A stretch of 64,000 bases of DNA from TC-15 sp034437275 (GTDB lineage Bacteria; Chloroflexota; Anaerolineae; Aggregatilineales; Aggregatilineaceae). This document shows positions 25,584 to 35,929 of the stretch, piece by piece. Below the pieces are notes generated by a model. The model saw only the letters and a list, made by a program, of their open reading frames with translations, ran no database searches and was not told the DNA's origin. The stretch covers positions 1 through 64,000 of the forward strand of contig DAOTUD010000094.1 in NCBI GenBank assembly GCA_034437275.1, written 5' to 3'. The position numbers and the translations under genes are program-made. Position 1 is the stretch's first letter, and each line of letters begins with the position of its first letter.

Positions 25584-25814
25584 ATGAACAGCGACCAGCA
25601 CCGGCGTCTGCACGAGTGGATCGCAGAGGGGCAGTCGAACGGCACCATCCAGGATATTCAAACCGTCGTGTTGGCCTATTGCATGGACGAGCGTGAAGTA
25701 TTGGCCTGGATCGCGGATGTCGTCACGGGCAAGACCGACGAACAGGACGCGATCGTCAGCATGGAGCGCGCGCTGGCGCACGACGATGCGCCAAGCTCCC
25801 AACTTGCGGGGTGA
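25584..25814 (+). CDS. Small conserved-looking protein, paralogue A
   Basis: A 76-residue protein I do not recognise. It is clearly homologous to the next gene: both have an amphipathic N-terminus (RLHEWIAEGQ / TLQQWIEAGQ), then an almost identical core, TVVLAYCMDEREVLAWIADV, followed by a Gly and a variable acidic tail. The shared conservation across two copies supports real coding. RBS GGAAAGGA. No membrane segment. A single Cys in the core is conserved in both. Confidence 0.7.
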   Translation: MNSDQHRRLHEWIAEGQSNGTIQDIQTVVLAYCMDEREVLAWIADVVTGKTDEQDAIVSMERALAHDDAPSSQLAG

Positions 25815-25900
25815 TGGCGCGGCGTGGCAGGCGTCAGGCGAACGATCGCACAGCATCAACTGGCGCTGCTGGCTGCGAACGGCGAGAGGAATACATCCCG

Positions 25901-26107
25901 ATGAACACGTACCAAAACCGCACCCTGCAACAGTGGATCGAGGCCGGCCAGCAGCACGGCAAGATCCGCGATATGCAAACGGTCGTGCTGGCCTACTGCA
26001 TGGACGAGCGCGAGGCGTTGGCCTGGATCGCGGATATCGTCAGTGGACGTGCCGCCGAGCATGAGGCGCTGGTCTTCATGCAGCGTGTGGTCCAGGTGCA
26101 CCAGTAG
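25901..26107 (+). CDS. Small conserved-looking protein, paralogue B
   Basis: A 68-residue paralogue of the preceding gene, about 86 bp downstream, with the core TVVLAYCMDEREALAWIADI. Differences are mostly conservative and concentrated in the tail, suggesting tandem duplication with selection on the core. RBS GAGAGGAA lies upstream of the ATG. A good terminator follows. Function unknown; a regulatory or adaptor helical protein is possible but not shown. Confidence 0.72.
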   Translation: MNTYQNRTLQQWIEAGQQHGKIRDMQTVVLAYCMDEREALAWIADIVSGRAAEHEALVFMQRVVQVHQ

Positions 26108-26133
26108 CGGCATTATCTGTTTTCCCGCGCCAG

Positions 26134-26170
26134 GCCCTGGCGGGTGTGATGCCTTCCAGGGCTGTTTTTT
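26134..26170 (+). terminator. Intrinsic terminator after the paralogue pair
   Basis: GCCCTGG (26134-26140) pairs with CCAGGGC (26156-26162), followed shortly by six T residues (26165-26170). Confidence 0.7.
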
Positions 26171-26193
26171 GGGCAGACATTCCAGTGGCGCAG

Positions 26194-27102
26194 TCACATA
26201 TTCAGCGACCAGTCATATTCCAGAAAGCGCACACGGATATCCTCGGCGTGCTGCTGCACGAAAGCCCGGTCGTCGTCGTCCAGCAGGTACGGCGCGACAA
26301 AGCGCACCAGCGCCGCCTGCCGCCGGTAGCCGAACAGCCCACCACCGAAATCCCCTGCGTACCACGCAAACAGCCGCGAGAGCCACAACGCCCGTTTTTC
26401 GCGGTCGAGCCGGGCGCTGCCGCTGTTCAGGAAGTGCCGTGTGGCAAGTTCAAGCTGCTGGTCCAGTTGACCGGCCTGGTACGCGCCAATCGGCGGGCAG
26501 GATGCCGCGCCGCAGTTCAGTGTGAAATGCAGGCGCGGGTCGATCTGGTCCAGGCACAGTGCCCGGCGCGGATCCCCGGCGGCAAAACGCGGGCCGGGGA
26601 GGAATGGGTGCCCGGCGTTGGCCCGCAGGATGCCATGCTCGATATCGTCGGCGCTCAGCCGCCACCCGCCCACGACATACGCTGCTCGCTCGAATACGCC
26701 GCGCACTGCGGTGATGGTGTCTTGCACGCCATACGCGATCACGGCGTGGATGATCAGCGCGTTGTACAGGTTGATCCAGAACGCCATCTTTTCCGCCGGC
26801 GTGGTGAGGGCCTGCGCATCGAAGCGGCGCAGCGTGTACGTGGCGGTTACGTAGTCGGCGAACGCCGCGCTGTCCGCCAGGGCCGGATAATCGACGCGGC
26901 CTGTGTCTGGGTCAATCGCCGCGCCCTTGATGCGGTTGACGGCGTCCCGCAGCCGGGCGGCCAGGTCGGGGCCGGGGGCGGCATCCGGGGCCGGCCCGCC
27001 GCAGTTCAACGCCTCCCGCGGGTGCAGCCGGTACAGGGCGCGATACACCCGCAGCGGCCATCGCCGCCGGACCGGGCGTATCGCGTCGGGGGGACAGCGC
27101 AT
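26194..27102 (-). CDS. DUF547 domain protein
   Basis: A 302-residue protein carrying the DUF547 signatures KMAFWINLYNALIIHAVIAYG and LHFTLNCGAASCPPIGAY, including the family's conserved Cys residues. DUF547 has a papain-like/transglutaminase-like fold by published family analysis, but its reaction is not established. No signal peptide or membrane segment is evident. It follows the PD40/SH3 gene after 2 bp on the same strand, so the two are likely translated as an operon. Confidence 0.85.
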   Translation of the reverse strand: MRCPPDAIRPVRRRWPLRVYRALYRLHPREALNCGGPAPDAAPGPDLAARLRDAVNRIKGAAIDPDTGRVDYPALADSAAFADYVTATYTLRRFDAQALTTPAEKMAFWINLYNALIIHAVIAYGVQDTITAVRGVFERAAYVVGGWRLSADDIEHGILRANAGHPFLPGPRFAAGDPRRALCLDQIDPRLHFTLNCGAASCPPIGAYQAGQLDQQLELATRHFLNSGSARLDREKRALWLSRLFAWYAGDFGGGLFGYRRQAALVRFVAPYLLDDDDRAFVQQHAEDIRVRFLEYDWSLNM

Positions 27103-27104
27103 GG

Positions 27105-28385
27105 TTACTGCTCGTCCGTGATGTCGGGGATGTCGGCTGCATCGCCGATCTCAATCGTGATCAGGCTGGTAGCGATCCACCCGCTGGTGCCGTCCTCGGA
27201 GAGCGTGACGCGGTACCAGTCCCGGTCGGGGTTCTGCGCGATGCCCTGGACAAAGACGACCTTCCCGGAGTTCAGCACCGCCACGATGTTATCCCCGATC
27301 ACCGGCGTGCTGCGCATGTTGACGCTGCTGGTCGCGTTGACGCTGCCGATCACCGGTAGATTATCGGCGACGGCCTGCACCTCGGTGTCGACCGGCTCCC
27401 AACTGCTGTTGCGTTCGCTGACGCTGGGCGTGTTGGTCAACTGCTGCAGCAGCCCGGTGCGCAGGTCCTGGCGGAAGATGTCCCAGAGCTGGATGTTGGG
27501 GTTGTCGTTGGTGTCGCGCAGGTAGACGAGCTGCGTCTGGTCCGGGCTGAACATCGGCTCGCGCTCTTTGATGCCGGGCGACTGCGTGACGTTGATCGCG
27601 TCGACCTGCGGGGTACACTGCGTCTTGTCCAGGATGCAGTCCGACGGCATGACGTAGATATCTTCCTCGTCGGCGTAGGTGATCCACTGCCCGTCGGGAC
27701 TCCAGTGGGGCGTAAAGCCCTGCGCGACCGTCATATCGTCGCTGGCGGGGATGGTGCCCTGCGTGTCGAGGGCGTGCACTTCCCAGCGCAGCCCGTCGGG
27801 TTGGGTCACGTAGCGGTTATAGAGCAGGAAGCGCCCGGTCGGGTCCCACGATACGTGGCCGACGTTGTCGGCAAAGGCGGTCAGTTGGGTTTTCTCGCCG
27901 CTGAGGAAGTTGATCAGGTACAGGTTGTAGGTGTCGTCCTGCTCGTTGGAATAGATCACAAACTGCTGCCCGTCCGGGTGCCAGTTGCCAGCGTAATCCT
28001 GGTAATTGCCATTATTAGCGACCACCTCGCTGCTGGAATTGCTCTCGAATTCGTAGACGAACACCTGCGCCGTGCGCGGTCCTTCGTCGGGCTTGGGCCG
28101 CCAGTTGTTGGGCGCGCCGCCGCCGCAAATGCGCGTATAGAGCAGGCGCGTGCCGTCCGGACTCCAGGCCCCATCGCGCAGCCAACAGGTTGCTTCGCCA
28201 TCTTCGATCAGGTATTCCTGCCCAGAGCCGTCGGCCAGGATGGTGAACAGCCCCAGTTCGTCCCCGGCGACGATGCGGCCCGGCGGGGCGGGGAACGGGT
28301 CGCCATCATCCTGGGCATGGCCGGGCAGGGCCAGTACGGCCAGGGCCAGAATGAGCAGCACAGACAGGTATCGCGTATTGAACAT
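27105..28385 (-). CDS. Secreted TolB-like (PD40) beta-propeller protein with C-terminal SH3-like domain
   Basis: A 426-residue protein with a signal peptide (hydrophobic core LSVLLILALAVLALPGHA). Repeated WSPDG/SPDGTRLLY-type units (WSPDGTRLLYTRI, WHPDGQQFVIYSN, WDPTGRFLLYNRY, WSPDGQWITY) mark a PD40 beta-propeller. The last about 90 residues (VNMRSTPVIGDNIVAVLNSG) form a bacterial SH3 domain. It is probably exported and binds a ligand or envelope polymer. The start at 28385 is chosen for AAGGAG and the signal peptide. Confidence 0.85.
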   Translation of the reverse strand: MFNTRYLSVLLILALAVLALPGHAQDDGDPFPAPPGRIVAGDELGLFTILADGSGQEYLIEDGEATCWLRDGAWSPDGTRLLYTRICGGGAPNNWRPKPDEGPRTAQVFVYEFESNSSSEVVANNGNYQDYAGNWHPDGQQFVIYSNEQDDTYNLYLINFLSGEKTQLTAFADNVGHVSWDPTGRFLLYNRYVTQPDGLRWEVHALDTQGTIPASDDMTVAQGFTPHWSPDGQWITYADEEDIYVMPSDCILDKTQCTPQVDAINVTQSPGIKEREPMFSPDQTQLVYLRDTNDNPNIQLWDIFRQDLRTGLLQQLTNTPSVSERNSSWEPVDTEVQAVADNLPVIGSVNATSSVNMRSTPVIGDNIVAVLNSGKVVFVQGIAQNPDRDWYRVTLSEDGTSGWIATSLITIEIGDAADIPDITDEQ

Positions 28386-28734
28386 GACTACACTCCTTTG
28401 GCATGGCAATCACTTGTTTCGCTGTTAGTGTACCCGCGCCTCGATTTCAGATCAATCCGATATGACTCATTCTAGAGGCAAACGGGCCGCGCGCCAAGCC
28501 ATGAAAAAAACGGTTGACGACACGCCCCGGACAGGGTATCGTAATGCGGGCGTGATACCCGTCACGGAGTTGTGTGTGTTTGTTCACTGTGCGATGCAGC
28601 TAAATTGCGGCAGAATCACTCAGATTGTGCCTGGTACGCGGCTCCCTGCTTTGTCGGCGGCGGGTACGGCTGCATATATGATGATCATGTTCTATTGCAA
28701 GGACCATTGCAATTAGTGTAGGAGAGAGGTTTGA
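28386..28734. other. 349-bp divergent intergenic region before ppdK
   Basis: No credible gene; a short plus-strand frame here lacks an RBS or any recognisable motif. A possible ppdK promoter is TTGTCG with TATATG 18 nt later (about 28651-28680). An inverted repeat ATTGCAA (28694-28700) / TTGCAAT (28707-28713) sits just before the ppdK RBS and could be an operator. Confidence 0.45.
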
Positions 28735-31428
28735 ATGGCAAATAAGTGGGTATACGCATTTGAAGAAGGCAATACCACGATGCGGAATCTGCTGGGCGGC
28801 AAGGGCGCTAATCTGGCAGAGATGTCGCGGATTGGTATTCCCGTTCCGCCTGGTTTTACCGTGACCACCGAGGCTTGCATCGCCTTTTACGACGCGGGCA
28901 ACACAATCCCGGACGAGATGTGGAACCAGGTTGAGGAGCACATGAAGGCCCTCAGCAAAAAGATGGGAAAGAAGTTCGGTGACGACACCGACCCCTTGCT
29001 GATGTCGGTGCGCTCGGGGGCGCGCGTGTCGATGCCCGGCATGATGGACACCATCCTCAACCTGGGGCTGACCCCGGCGGGCGTCGCGACGATGGGCAAG
29101 AAATTCGACGATATGCGCTTTGCCTGGGATTCCTACCGCCGCCTGATTCAGATGTTCGGTAAGGTGGTGCTGGAGGTATCCGGCGAACTGTTCGAAGAGA
29201 TTATCGCCGATATCCGCAAGGAAGAGGGCGTCAAGACCGACGCGGAGGTTTCCGCTGACGGGTGGCAGAAGTGCTCCGACGAATTCAAGAAGCTGATCGA
29301 AAAAGAAACCGGCGAACCGTTCCCCGAGGACCCCTACGAGCAGTTGAAGCTGGGTGTCGAAGCTGTGTTCCGGAGCTGGAACGCCAAGCGCGCGGTTGAC
29401 TACCGTAACAACTTCGGCTATCCGCACGATTGGGGCACCGCCGTCAACGTGCAGACGATGGTCTATGGCAACTTCGCCGACGGCCAGAGCGGCACCGGCG
29501 TCGCCTTCACCCGCGACCCCGCGACCGGCGAAAAGAAATTCTACGGCGAGTACCTGCTCAATGCGCAGGGCGAAGACGTGGTGTCCGGCGCGCGCACCCC
29601 GCGCGACGTCTACCAGCTGCGGGAGGAAATCCCCCAGGCGCTGGACGAACTGCTGGCTGTGGGTGAAAAGCTGGAACAGCACTATCGCGAGATGCAGGAC
29701 GTCGAATACACCATCGAGAGCGGCAAGCTGTGGATGCTCCAGACCCGTAACGGTAAGCGCACCGCTGCCGCCGCCGTGAAGATCGCGGTGGACATGGTCA
29801 AAGAGGGCCTGATCGACGAGAGCGAAGCCGTCGCCCGCCTCAATGGCGACCAGATCGACCAGATGCTGCACCCGCACTTCGACACCGAGATGCTCGAAAA
29901 AGTCGACGTGCTGGCCAAGGGCCTCAACGCTTCGCCAGGTGCGGCGGTGGGGAAAGCCTACTTCGACGCTGACATCGCCGAAGAAAAGGCCAAAGAAGGC
30001 GAATCCGTGATCCTCGTCCGCCCGCTGACCGAGCCGGACGACGTGCACGGGATGCTGGTCGCCAAAGGTATCCTGACGCAGGAAGGCGGCGCGACCAGCC
30101 ACGCGGCTGTGGTGGCCCGCCAGTTGGGTAAGCCCTGCGTGGCCGGCTGCGGCGACATCTCCATCGATCTGAAGAAGCGACTGTTCACCGCTGGTGACGT
30201 GACCGTCAAGGAAGGCGACACCATCTCGTTGAACGGCGCGACCGGGTCGGTGTACAAGGGCGAACTGCCGGTTGTGGCCCCGGACCTGAGCGAGCAGAAA
30301 GACCTGCAAGCGATCCTCAAGTGGGCCGATGGCCTCCGCCGCCTGATGGTGTGGGCCAACGCCGACGATCCGGAACAGGCGACCCGTGCCCGCGAATTCG
30401 GCGCGCAGGGGATCGGCCTGTGCCGCACCGAGCACATGTTCCTCGGCGAGCGCACGCAGTTGTTCCAGAACTACATCCTGGCCGACAGCGACGCCAAGAA
30501 GACCGAAGCGCTGGCCAAGATGGAGCCGGAACAGCGCGACGACTTCTACGGCATCTTCAAGGCGATGGACGGCCTGCCCGTGATCATCCGCCTGATCGAC
30601 CCACCGCTGCACGAGTTCCTGCCCAGCCGCGAAGAGTTGATGGTAGATGTGGCGGTTGGCAAAGAGCGCGGCGAAGACGTCAGCGAGAAGGAAGTCCTGC
30701 TGAAGACGGCCAACGAACTGGCTGAGTTCAACCCCATGCTGGGGCTGCGCGGGGTGCGCCTGGGCGTGATGATGCCCGACGTGAACAAGATGCAGGTGCG
30801 CGCCATCTTCGAGGCCGCCTGCGACGCCGCGAAAGAAGGTTTCGACGTACATCCTGAGGTTATGATCCCGCTGACGGCCCACGTCAACGAGCTGAAGCGC
30901 TTGCAGCTGCTGCTCGAGGAAGAGGCCAGGCGGGTGATGGACGCGAAGGGTGTCGAGATCGACTACAAGTTCGGCACCATGATCGAGATTCCGCGCGCCG
31001 CGCTGACGGCGGGTGAGGTGGCCGAATACGCTGAATTCTTCAGCTTCGGCACCAACGACCTGACGCAGATGACCTTCGGCATCAGCCGCGACGACGCCGA
31101 ACGGCACTTCTTGCTGCAATACGTCGAAGAGGGCGTGCTGCCCAAGAACCCGTTCCAGACCGTCGACCGCGATGGCGTTGGCCAGTTGATGGATATGTGC
31201 GTCAAGGCCGGGCGCAAAGCCCGTCCTGAGATGGAGATCGGTATCTGCGGGGAGCACGGTGGTGATTCCGACAGCATCGATTTCTGCCACATCATTGGCC
31301 TGGACTACGTAAGCTGCTCGCCGTTCCGCGTGCCGGTTGCACGTCTGGCGGCGGCGCACGCCGTGCTGCGCGAGCAGGGCTGGGACCGTATGGGCGACCT
31401 GGGCGCGACCAACCCCAACGCGAAGTAA
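28735..31428 (+). CDS. ppdK: Pyruvate, phosphate dikinase
   Basis: Interconverts pyruvate, ATP and phosphate with PEP, AMP and PPi. At 897 residues it has the full three-domain layout: N-terminal ATP-grasp domain (GGKGANLAEM, SVRSGARVSMPGMMDTILNLG), the phospho-His swivelling domain with TQEGGATSHAAVVARQLGKPCV, and the C-terminal PEP/pyruvate barrel with the GICGEHGGD catalytic Cys region. RBS GGAGAGAGG precedes the ATG. A strong terminator follows. With pckA and mdh nearby it suggests control of the PEP/oxaloacetate node. Confidence 0.98.
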   Translation: MANKWVYAFEEGNTTMRNLLGGKGANLAEMSRIGIPVPPGFTVTTEACIAFYDAGNTIPDEMWNQVEEHMKALSKKMGKKFGDDTDPLLMSVRSGARVSMPGMMDTILNLGLTPAGVATMGKKFDDMRFAWDSYRRLIQMFGKVVLEVSGELFEEIIADIRKEEGVKTDAEVSADGWQKCSDEFKKLIEKETGEPFPEDPYEQLKLGVEAVFRSWNAKRAVDYRNNFGYPHDWGTAVNVQTMVYGNFADGQSGTGVAFTRDPATGEKKFYGEYLLNAQGEDVVSGARTPRDVYQLREEIPQALDELLAVGEKLEQHYREMQDVEYTIESGKLWMLQTRNGKRTAAAAVKIAVDMVKEGLIDESEAVARLNGDQIDQMLHPHFDTEMLEKVDVLAKGLNASPGAAVGKAYFDADIAEEKAKEGESVILVRPLTEPDDVHGMLVAKGILTQEGGATSHAAVVARQLGKPCVAGCGDISIDLKKRLFTAGDVTVKEGDTISLNGATGSVYKGELPVVAPDLSEQKDLQAILKWADGLRRLMVWANADDPEQATRAREFGAQGIGLCRTEHMFLGERTQLFQNYILADSDAKKTEALAKMEPEQRDDFYGIFKAMDGLPVIIRLIDPPLHEFLPSREELMVDVAVGKERGEDVSEKEVLLKTANELAEFNPMLGLRGVRLGVMMPDVNKMQVRAIFEAACDAAKEGFDVHPEVMIPLTAHVNELKRLQLLLEEEARRVMDAKGVEIDYKFGTMIEIPRAALTAGEVAEYAEFFSFGTNDLTQMTFGISRDDAERHFLLQYVEEGVLPKNPFQTVDRDGVGQLMDMCVKAGRKARPEMEIGICGEHGGDSDSIDFCHIIGLDYVSCSPFRVPVARLAAAHAVLREQGWDRMGDLGATNPNAK

Positions 31429-31456
31429 GGCTGCGCGCGGTACACACCGCTAATCA

Positions 31457-31488
31457 GAGCCGCCTCCTCACCGGGGGCGGCTTTTTTT
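31457..31488 (+). terminator. Intrinsic terminator of ppdK
   Basis: AGCCGCC (31458-31464) pairs with GGCGGCT (31476-31482) and runs into seven T residues. Confidence 0.9.
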
Positions 31489-31520
31489 GATCATAATGGC
31501 CAACTGCGCGGGCCTCTGCT

Positions 31521-32135
31521 ATGCTTGGGGGGCTATCGTTACATGAGGTACAGGAGAGCCTCACTATTCAACATCAGGCGAAATATTCCCGCCTGGAGCT
31601 TGTGGTCCGCACGCTGTTAGGCTGGCTGTACATCGGCATTCCGCACGGCATCGCGCTGATGGTGGTCGGCACGGTCGGCGGCATCTTGCAGATCGTGGCG
31701 GGCGTCGCCGTGCTGATCAACGAGAAATATCCCAAAGGGCTGTTCGACTTCCAGGTCGGGCTGTGGGCGTGGCAGCTGCGCGTCAATGCGTCCCTGATGA
31801 ACCTGTTTGACGGCTACCCCGCCTTTGGGCTGGAGCCGGAAGGGCCAAACGTCTCGTTTAGGATGCCGTACCCGGAGCACCTCAGCCGCTGGCTGCTGCT
31901 GGCGCGCGTGTTCCTGGGCTGGCTGTATATCGGCATTCCGCACGGCATCGCGCTGATGGTGCGCTGGCTGATCACGCTGGTGCTGGGGATCGTCGCCTTT
32001 TTCGCGGTGTTGTTCACCGGCGAATACCCGGCGGACATGCACCGCTTCAACGTCGGGACGCTGCGCTGGTATTCGCGCGTGCAGATGTATACCACCTTCA
32101 TGAGTGATGAGTATCCGCCGTTTTCCGGGGAATAA
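31521..32135 (+). CDS. Tandem DUF4389-like membrane protein
   Basis: The 204-residue protein contains two copies of the same module, each with LGWLYIGIPHGIALMV followed by a second hydrophobic segment and a (F/Y)NVG/FQVG-LRW amphipathic tail, as in DUF4389 proteins. At least four membrane segments are predicted. The listed start overlaps a -10-like TATGCT (31520-31525). The better RBS (AGGAG at 31552-31556 region) points to an in-frame ATT at 31566, giving a start close to the domain boundary. Function unknown; the internal duplication is clear. Confidence 0.8.
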   Translation: MLGGLSLHEVQESLTIQHQAKYSRLELVVRTLLGWLYIGIPHGIALMVVGTVGGILQIVAGVAVLINEKYPKGLFDFQVGLWAWQLRVNASLMNLFDGYPAFGLEPEGPNVSFRMPYPEHLSRWLLLARVFLGWLYIGIPHGIALMVRWLITLVLGIVAFFAVLFTGEYPADMHRFNVGTLRWYSRVQMYTTFMSDEYPPFSGE

Positions 32136-32144
32136 CACCCGTAG

Positions 32145-32169
32145 CAGGGGCGTATACGCTACGCCCCTG
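32145..32169. repeat. Dispersed GGGGCGTA palindrome, copy 2
   Basis: CAGGGGCGTA (32145-32154) and TACGCCCCTG (32160-32169) form a perfect 10-bp stem with loop TACGC. It lies between the convergent DUF4389 and pckA genes and could act as a bidirectional terminator. Confidence 0.75.
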
Positions 32170-32204
32170 TGCAGTATTCACCGGTTGGCGTGCTGTGGCA
32201 GCCG

Positions 32205-33809
<1,605 letters not shown>

Positions 33810-34035
33810 TCACTTACCTCCCATAACTGTATGTTGTTGATGATGGCATGACTCTGCCGCGATGCCGGTCTGGGCGTCACACGCTCACCGTCGAATTGGC
33901 TGGATTACCGTTTGAAATACCTGTCAGGAGCAGTAGCTGGACCTGCTCTGCCCCGTGCGTGCGTGCCCGGACGCTTCAGCGAATTGCTACCGGCACTATG
34001 TCTAGTTTAGCGAAAGCGTGGCGGATTCACCAACC

Positions 34036-34683
34036 TCACCACGTTTCGCCGATGGGATTGTCGTGCAGGTGCGGCGTCCAGGCCACGCGCACCAGTTCCC
34101 ACGCTGCGCCGGCTTCCGGCTGCTCGACGATGGTCAGCGAGGTGTTGGTCAGCGAGGGGCGCTCGATTGTGCCGAACAGGCTTTCGATCAACATGCCGAG
34201 CGTGCCGCCGTGCGTCACCAGCGCGACCGTTGCGCCGGGGTGCCGCTCCGTGATCGCGTCGAAGGCGGCGCGGGCGCGGTCCTTAAGCTGGTTGCGCGAT
34301 TCGCCGCCGGGGGTGGGCACGGTGTACCAGTCGGCCAGGAACGCCTCGAAGCGCGCGCGGTCCCAGGCGTGGGCTTCGGCGCGGGTGAGGCCCTGCCACT
34401 CGCCCAGGTCGACCTCGCGCAGCCGTTCGTCGGTCTGCACCGCGACGCCGAGCGCCTCGGCGATGGGGCGGGCGGTTTGCAGCGCGCGCGCCAGGTCGCT
34501 GCTGTACAGCGCGCGGATGGGCTGGTCGCTGATGTGGGGGCGGTGCGCGGCCAGGTAGCGGGCAAGCTGCCGCGCCTGCGCGAGTCCCGCCGCGTTGAGC
34601 GGCACCGGTGCGTGCCCCTGCCAGCGCCCGGTCGCGTTCCAGGCGGTTTCGCCGTGCCGGATGCATACTACGCGCGTGGTCAT
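34036..34683 (-). CDS. Histidine phosphatase (phosphoglycerate-mutase-like) family protein
   Basis: A 215-residue member of histidine phosphatase branch 1 with the phospho-acceptor motif IRHGETAWNATGRWQGH and the second-His segment VALVTHGGTLGML. Possible roles include alpha-ribazole phosphatase, phosphoserine phosphatase or broad-specificity phosphatase; the sequence alone does not decide. The left end of the TnpB element begins within a few bases of its start codon, and no clear RBS remains, so its expression may depend on or be impaired by the insertion. Confidence 0.85.
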   Translation of the reverse strand: MTTRVVCIRHGETAWNATGRWQGHAPVPLNAAGLAQARQLARYLAAHRPHISDQPIRALYSSDLARALQTARPIAEALGVAVQTDERLREVDLGEWQGLTRAEAHAWDRARFEAFLADWYTVPTPGGESRNQLKDRARAAFDAITERHPGATVALVTHGGTLGMLIESLFGTIERPSLTNTSLTIVEQPEAGAAWELVRVAWTPHLHDNPIGETW

Positions 34684-34726
34684 AGAATTTGCGCAAGGAG
34701 ACCCCCGGTTTCAGCCGGGGGAGAAA

Positions 34727-34755
34727 TTGCGCATTCCTCCTTTTTAGAGTATACT
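34727..34755 (+). promoter_or_regulatory. Promoter of tnpB, leaderless type
   Basis: TTGCGC (34727-34732) and TATACT (34750-34755) are 17 nt apart, and the tnpB ATG follows the -10 box by exactly 7 nt. Confidence 0.6.
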
Positions 34756-34762
34756 TCACGAT

Positions 34763-35851
34763 ATGAAACTGACAGCGAAGATTAAACTGCAACCGACGCC
34801 CGGCCAGTACAAAGTGCTGCTCAAAACGCTTGAGACGGCCAATGCCGCATGTAACGACATCGGCCAGCAAGCATGGGATAGCCGGATATTCAGCCAGTTC
34901 AGTCTCCACAAGCTCGTCTATTACGATATCCGGGACCGCTTTCCGTTGTCGGCGCAGATGACCGTACGCGCCATTGCGAAGGTTGCCGACGCTTACAAGC
35001 TCGACAAGAAGGCCCAGCGCACCTTCAAGCCGCACGGTGCGTTTTCTTACGATGTCCGTCTCCTGCGCTTCCTGACCGCCGAACAGACGGTGAGCATCTG
35101 GACGCTGGAAGGCCGCCAGCGCATCCCCTACCAGTGCGGCGACCGCCAACGCGAATTGCTCGAAGGCGACCGGGGTGAAGCCGACCTGTGCTACATCAAC
35201 GAGGAGTTCTATCTGTTCGTCGCTTGCGAGGTCGAAACGCCGGAGCCGGAAGATGTTGATGAATTCCTGGGTGTAGACCTGGGCATCGTCAACCTCGCAT
35301 CGGACAGCGACGGGGTGCAGCACAACGGTGAACAGGTCGAAGACCAGCGTTGCAAGTACGCACACCGCCGCCGCAACTTGCAGCGCAAGGGCACGCGGGC
35401 CGCCCGGCGCAAGCTCCGCCAGATAAGCGGCCAACAGCAGCGTTTTCAGACCGACACCAACCACCGCATCAGCAAGCGTATTGTGCAAACGGCGCAAGAC
35501 ACCGGACGCGGGATTGCCCTTGAAGACCTGACGGGCATCCGTGACCGGGTAACGGTTCGGCGCAAGCAGAGGGCACGACACGCGAACTGGGCGTCCCACC
35601 AATTGCGCCAGTTTATCGAGTACAAGGCCAAACTGATCGGTGTGCCGGCGGTCGCGGTGGACCCTCGAAACACGTCGCGCACTTGCCCCGCGTGTGGGGG
35701 TGTCGATAAGCGTAACCGTCCTAACCAAAGTACATTCTCCTGCGTATCGTGCGGACACTCTGCGAACGCCGATACCACTGCGGCAGTGAATATTGCTGCC
35801 AGGGCTGCTGTCAACCAGCCGAACGGGTGTTTTACCCAAGGTAGCGCGTAA
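34763..35851 (+). CDS. tnpB: TnpB RNA-guided endonuclease
   Basis: A 362-residue TnpB. The RuvC-like catalytic triad is visible: Asp172 (GVDLGIVNLA), Glu254 (IALEDLTGI) and Asp337 (ANADTTAAVNI). A zinc ribbon has Cys308, Cys311, Cys327 and Cys330. TnpB proteins are guide-RNA-directed DNA nucleases related to Cas12. The frame is complete and the active site intact. The guide RNA is expected to overlap the gene's 3' end and the right-end hairpin (about 35750-35896). No TnpA is adjacent. Confidence 0.92.
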   Translation: MKLTAKIKLQPTPGQYKVLLKTLETANAACNDIGQQAWDSRIFSQFSLHKLVYYDIRDRFPLSAQMTVRAIAKVADAYKLDKKAQRTFKPHGAFSYDVRLLRFLTAEQTVSIWTLEGRQRIPYQCGDRQRELLEGDRGEADLCYINEEFYLFVACEVETPEPEDVDEFLGVDLGIVNLASDSDGVQHNGEQVEDQRCKYAHRRRNLQRKGTRAARRKLRQISGQQQRFQTDTNHRISKRIVQTAQDTGRGIALEDLTGIRDRVTVRRKQRARHANWASHQLRQFIEYKAKLIGVPAVAVDPRNTSRTCPACGGVDKRNRPNQSTFSCVSCGHSANADTTAAVNIAARAAVNQPNGCFTQGSA

Positions 35852-35929
35852 TTTAGCAGCTACAAGCTTCCCGCTTTAGCGGGGAGTAGTTGACGCCTCT
35901 GTACTCCTCACACTGTCCATCAATCGGGT

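Larger units (their letters stand above)
34685..35896 (+). mobile_element. IS200/IS605-type element with tnpB only
   Basis: The element contains one gene, tnpB, and no tnpA. The left end has a hairpin CCCCCGG (34702-34708) / CCGGGGG (34715-34721); the sequence AATTTGCGCA before it is nearly repeated after it. The right end has a hairpin TCCCGC (35869-35874) / GCGGGGA (35879-35885), followed by GTAGTTGAC. These subterminal hairpins are typical of this family and the right end should carry the guide-RNA scaffold. Exact termini are estimated. Confidence 0.7.

Noticed and set aside
28462..28716. Small plus-strand frame in the ppdK leader
   Set aside because: It has no RBS and no recognisable sequence, and it overlaps the likely ppdK promoter and inverted repeat.
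28600..31359. 919-codon minus-strand frame antisense to ppdK
   Set aside because: ppdK is unambiguous. The antisense product is His/Val/Gln-rich with no known motif.
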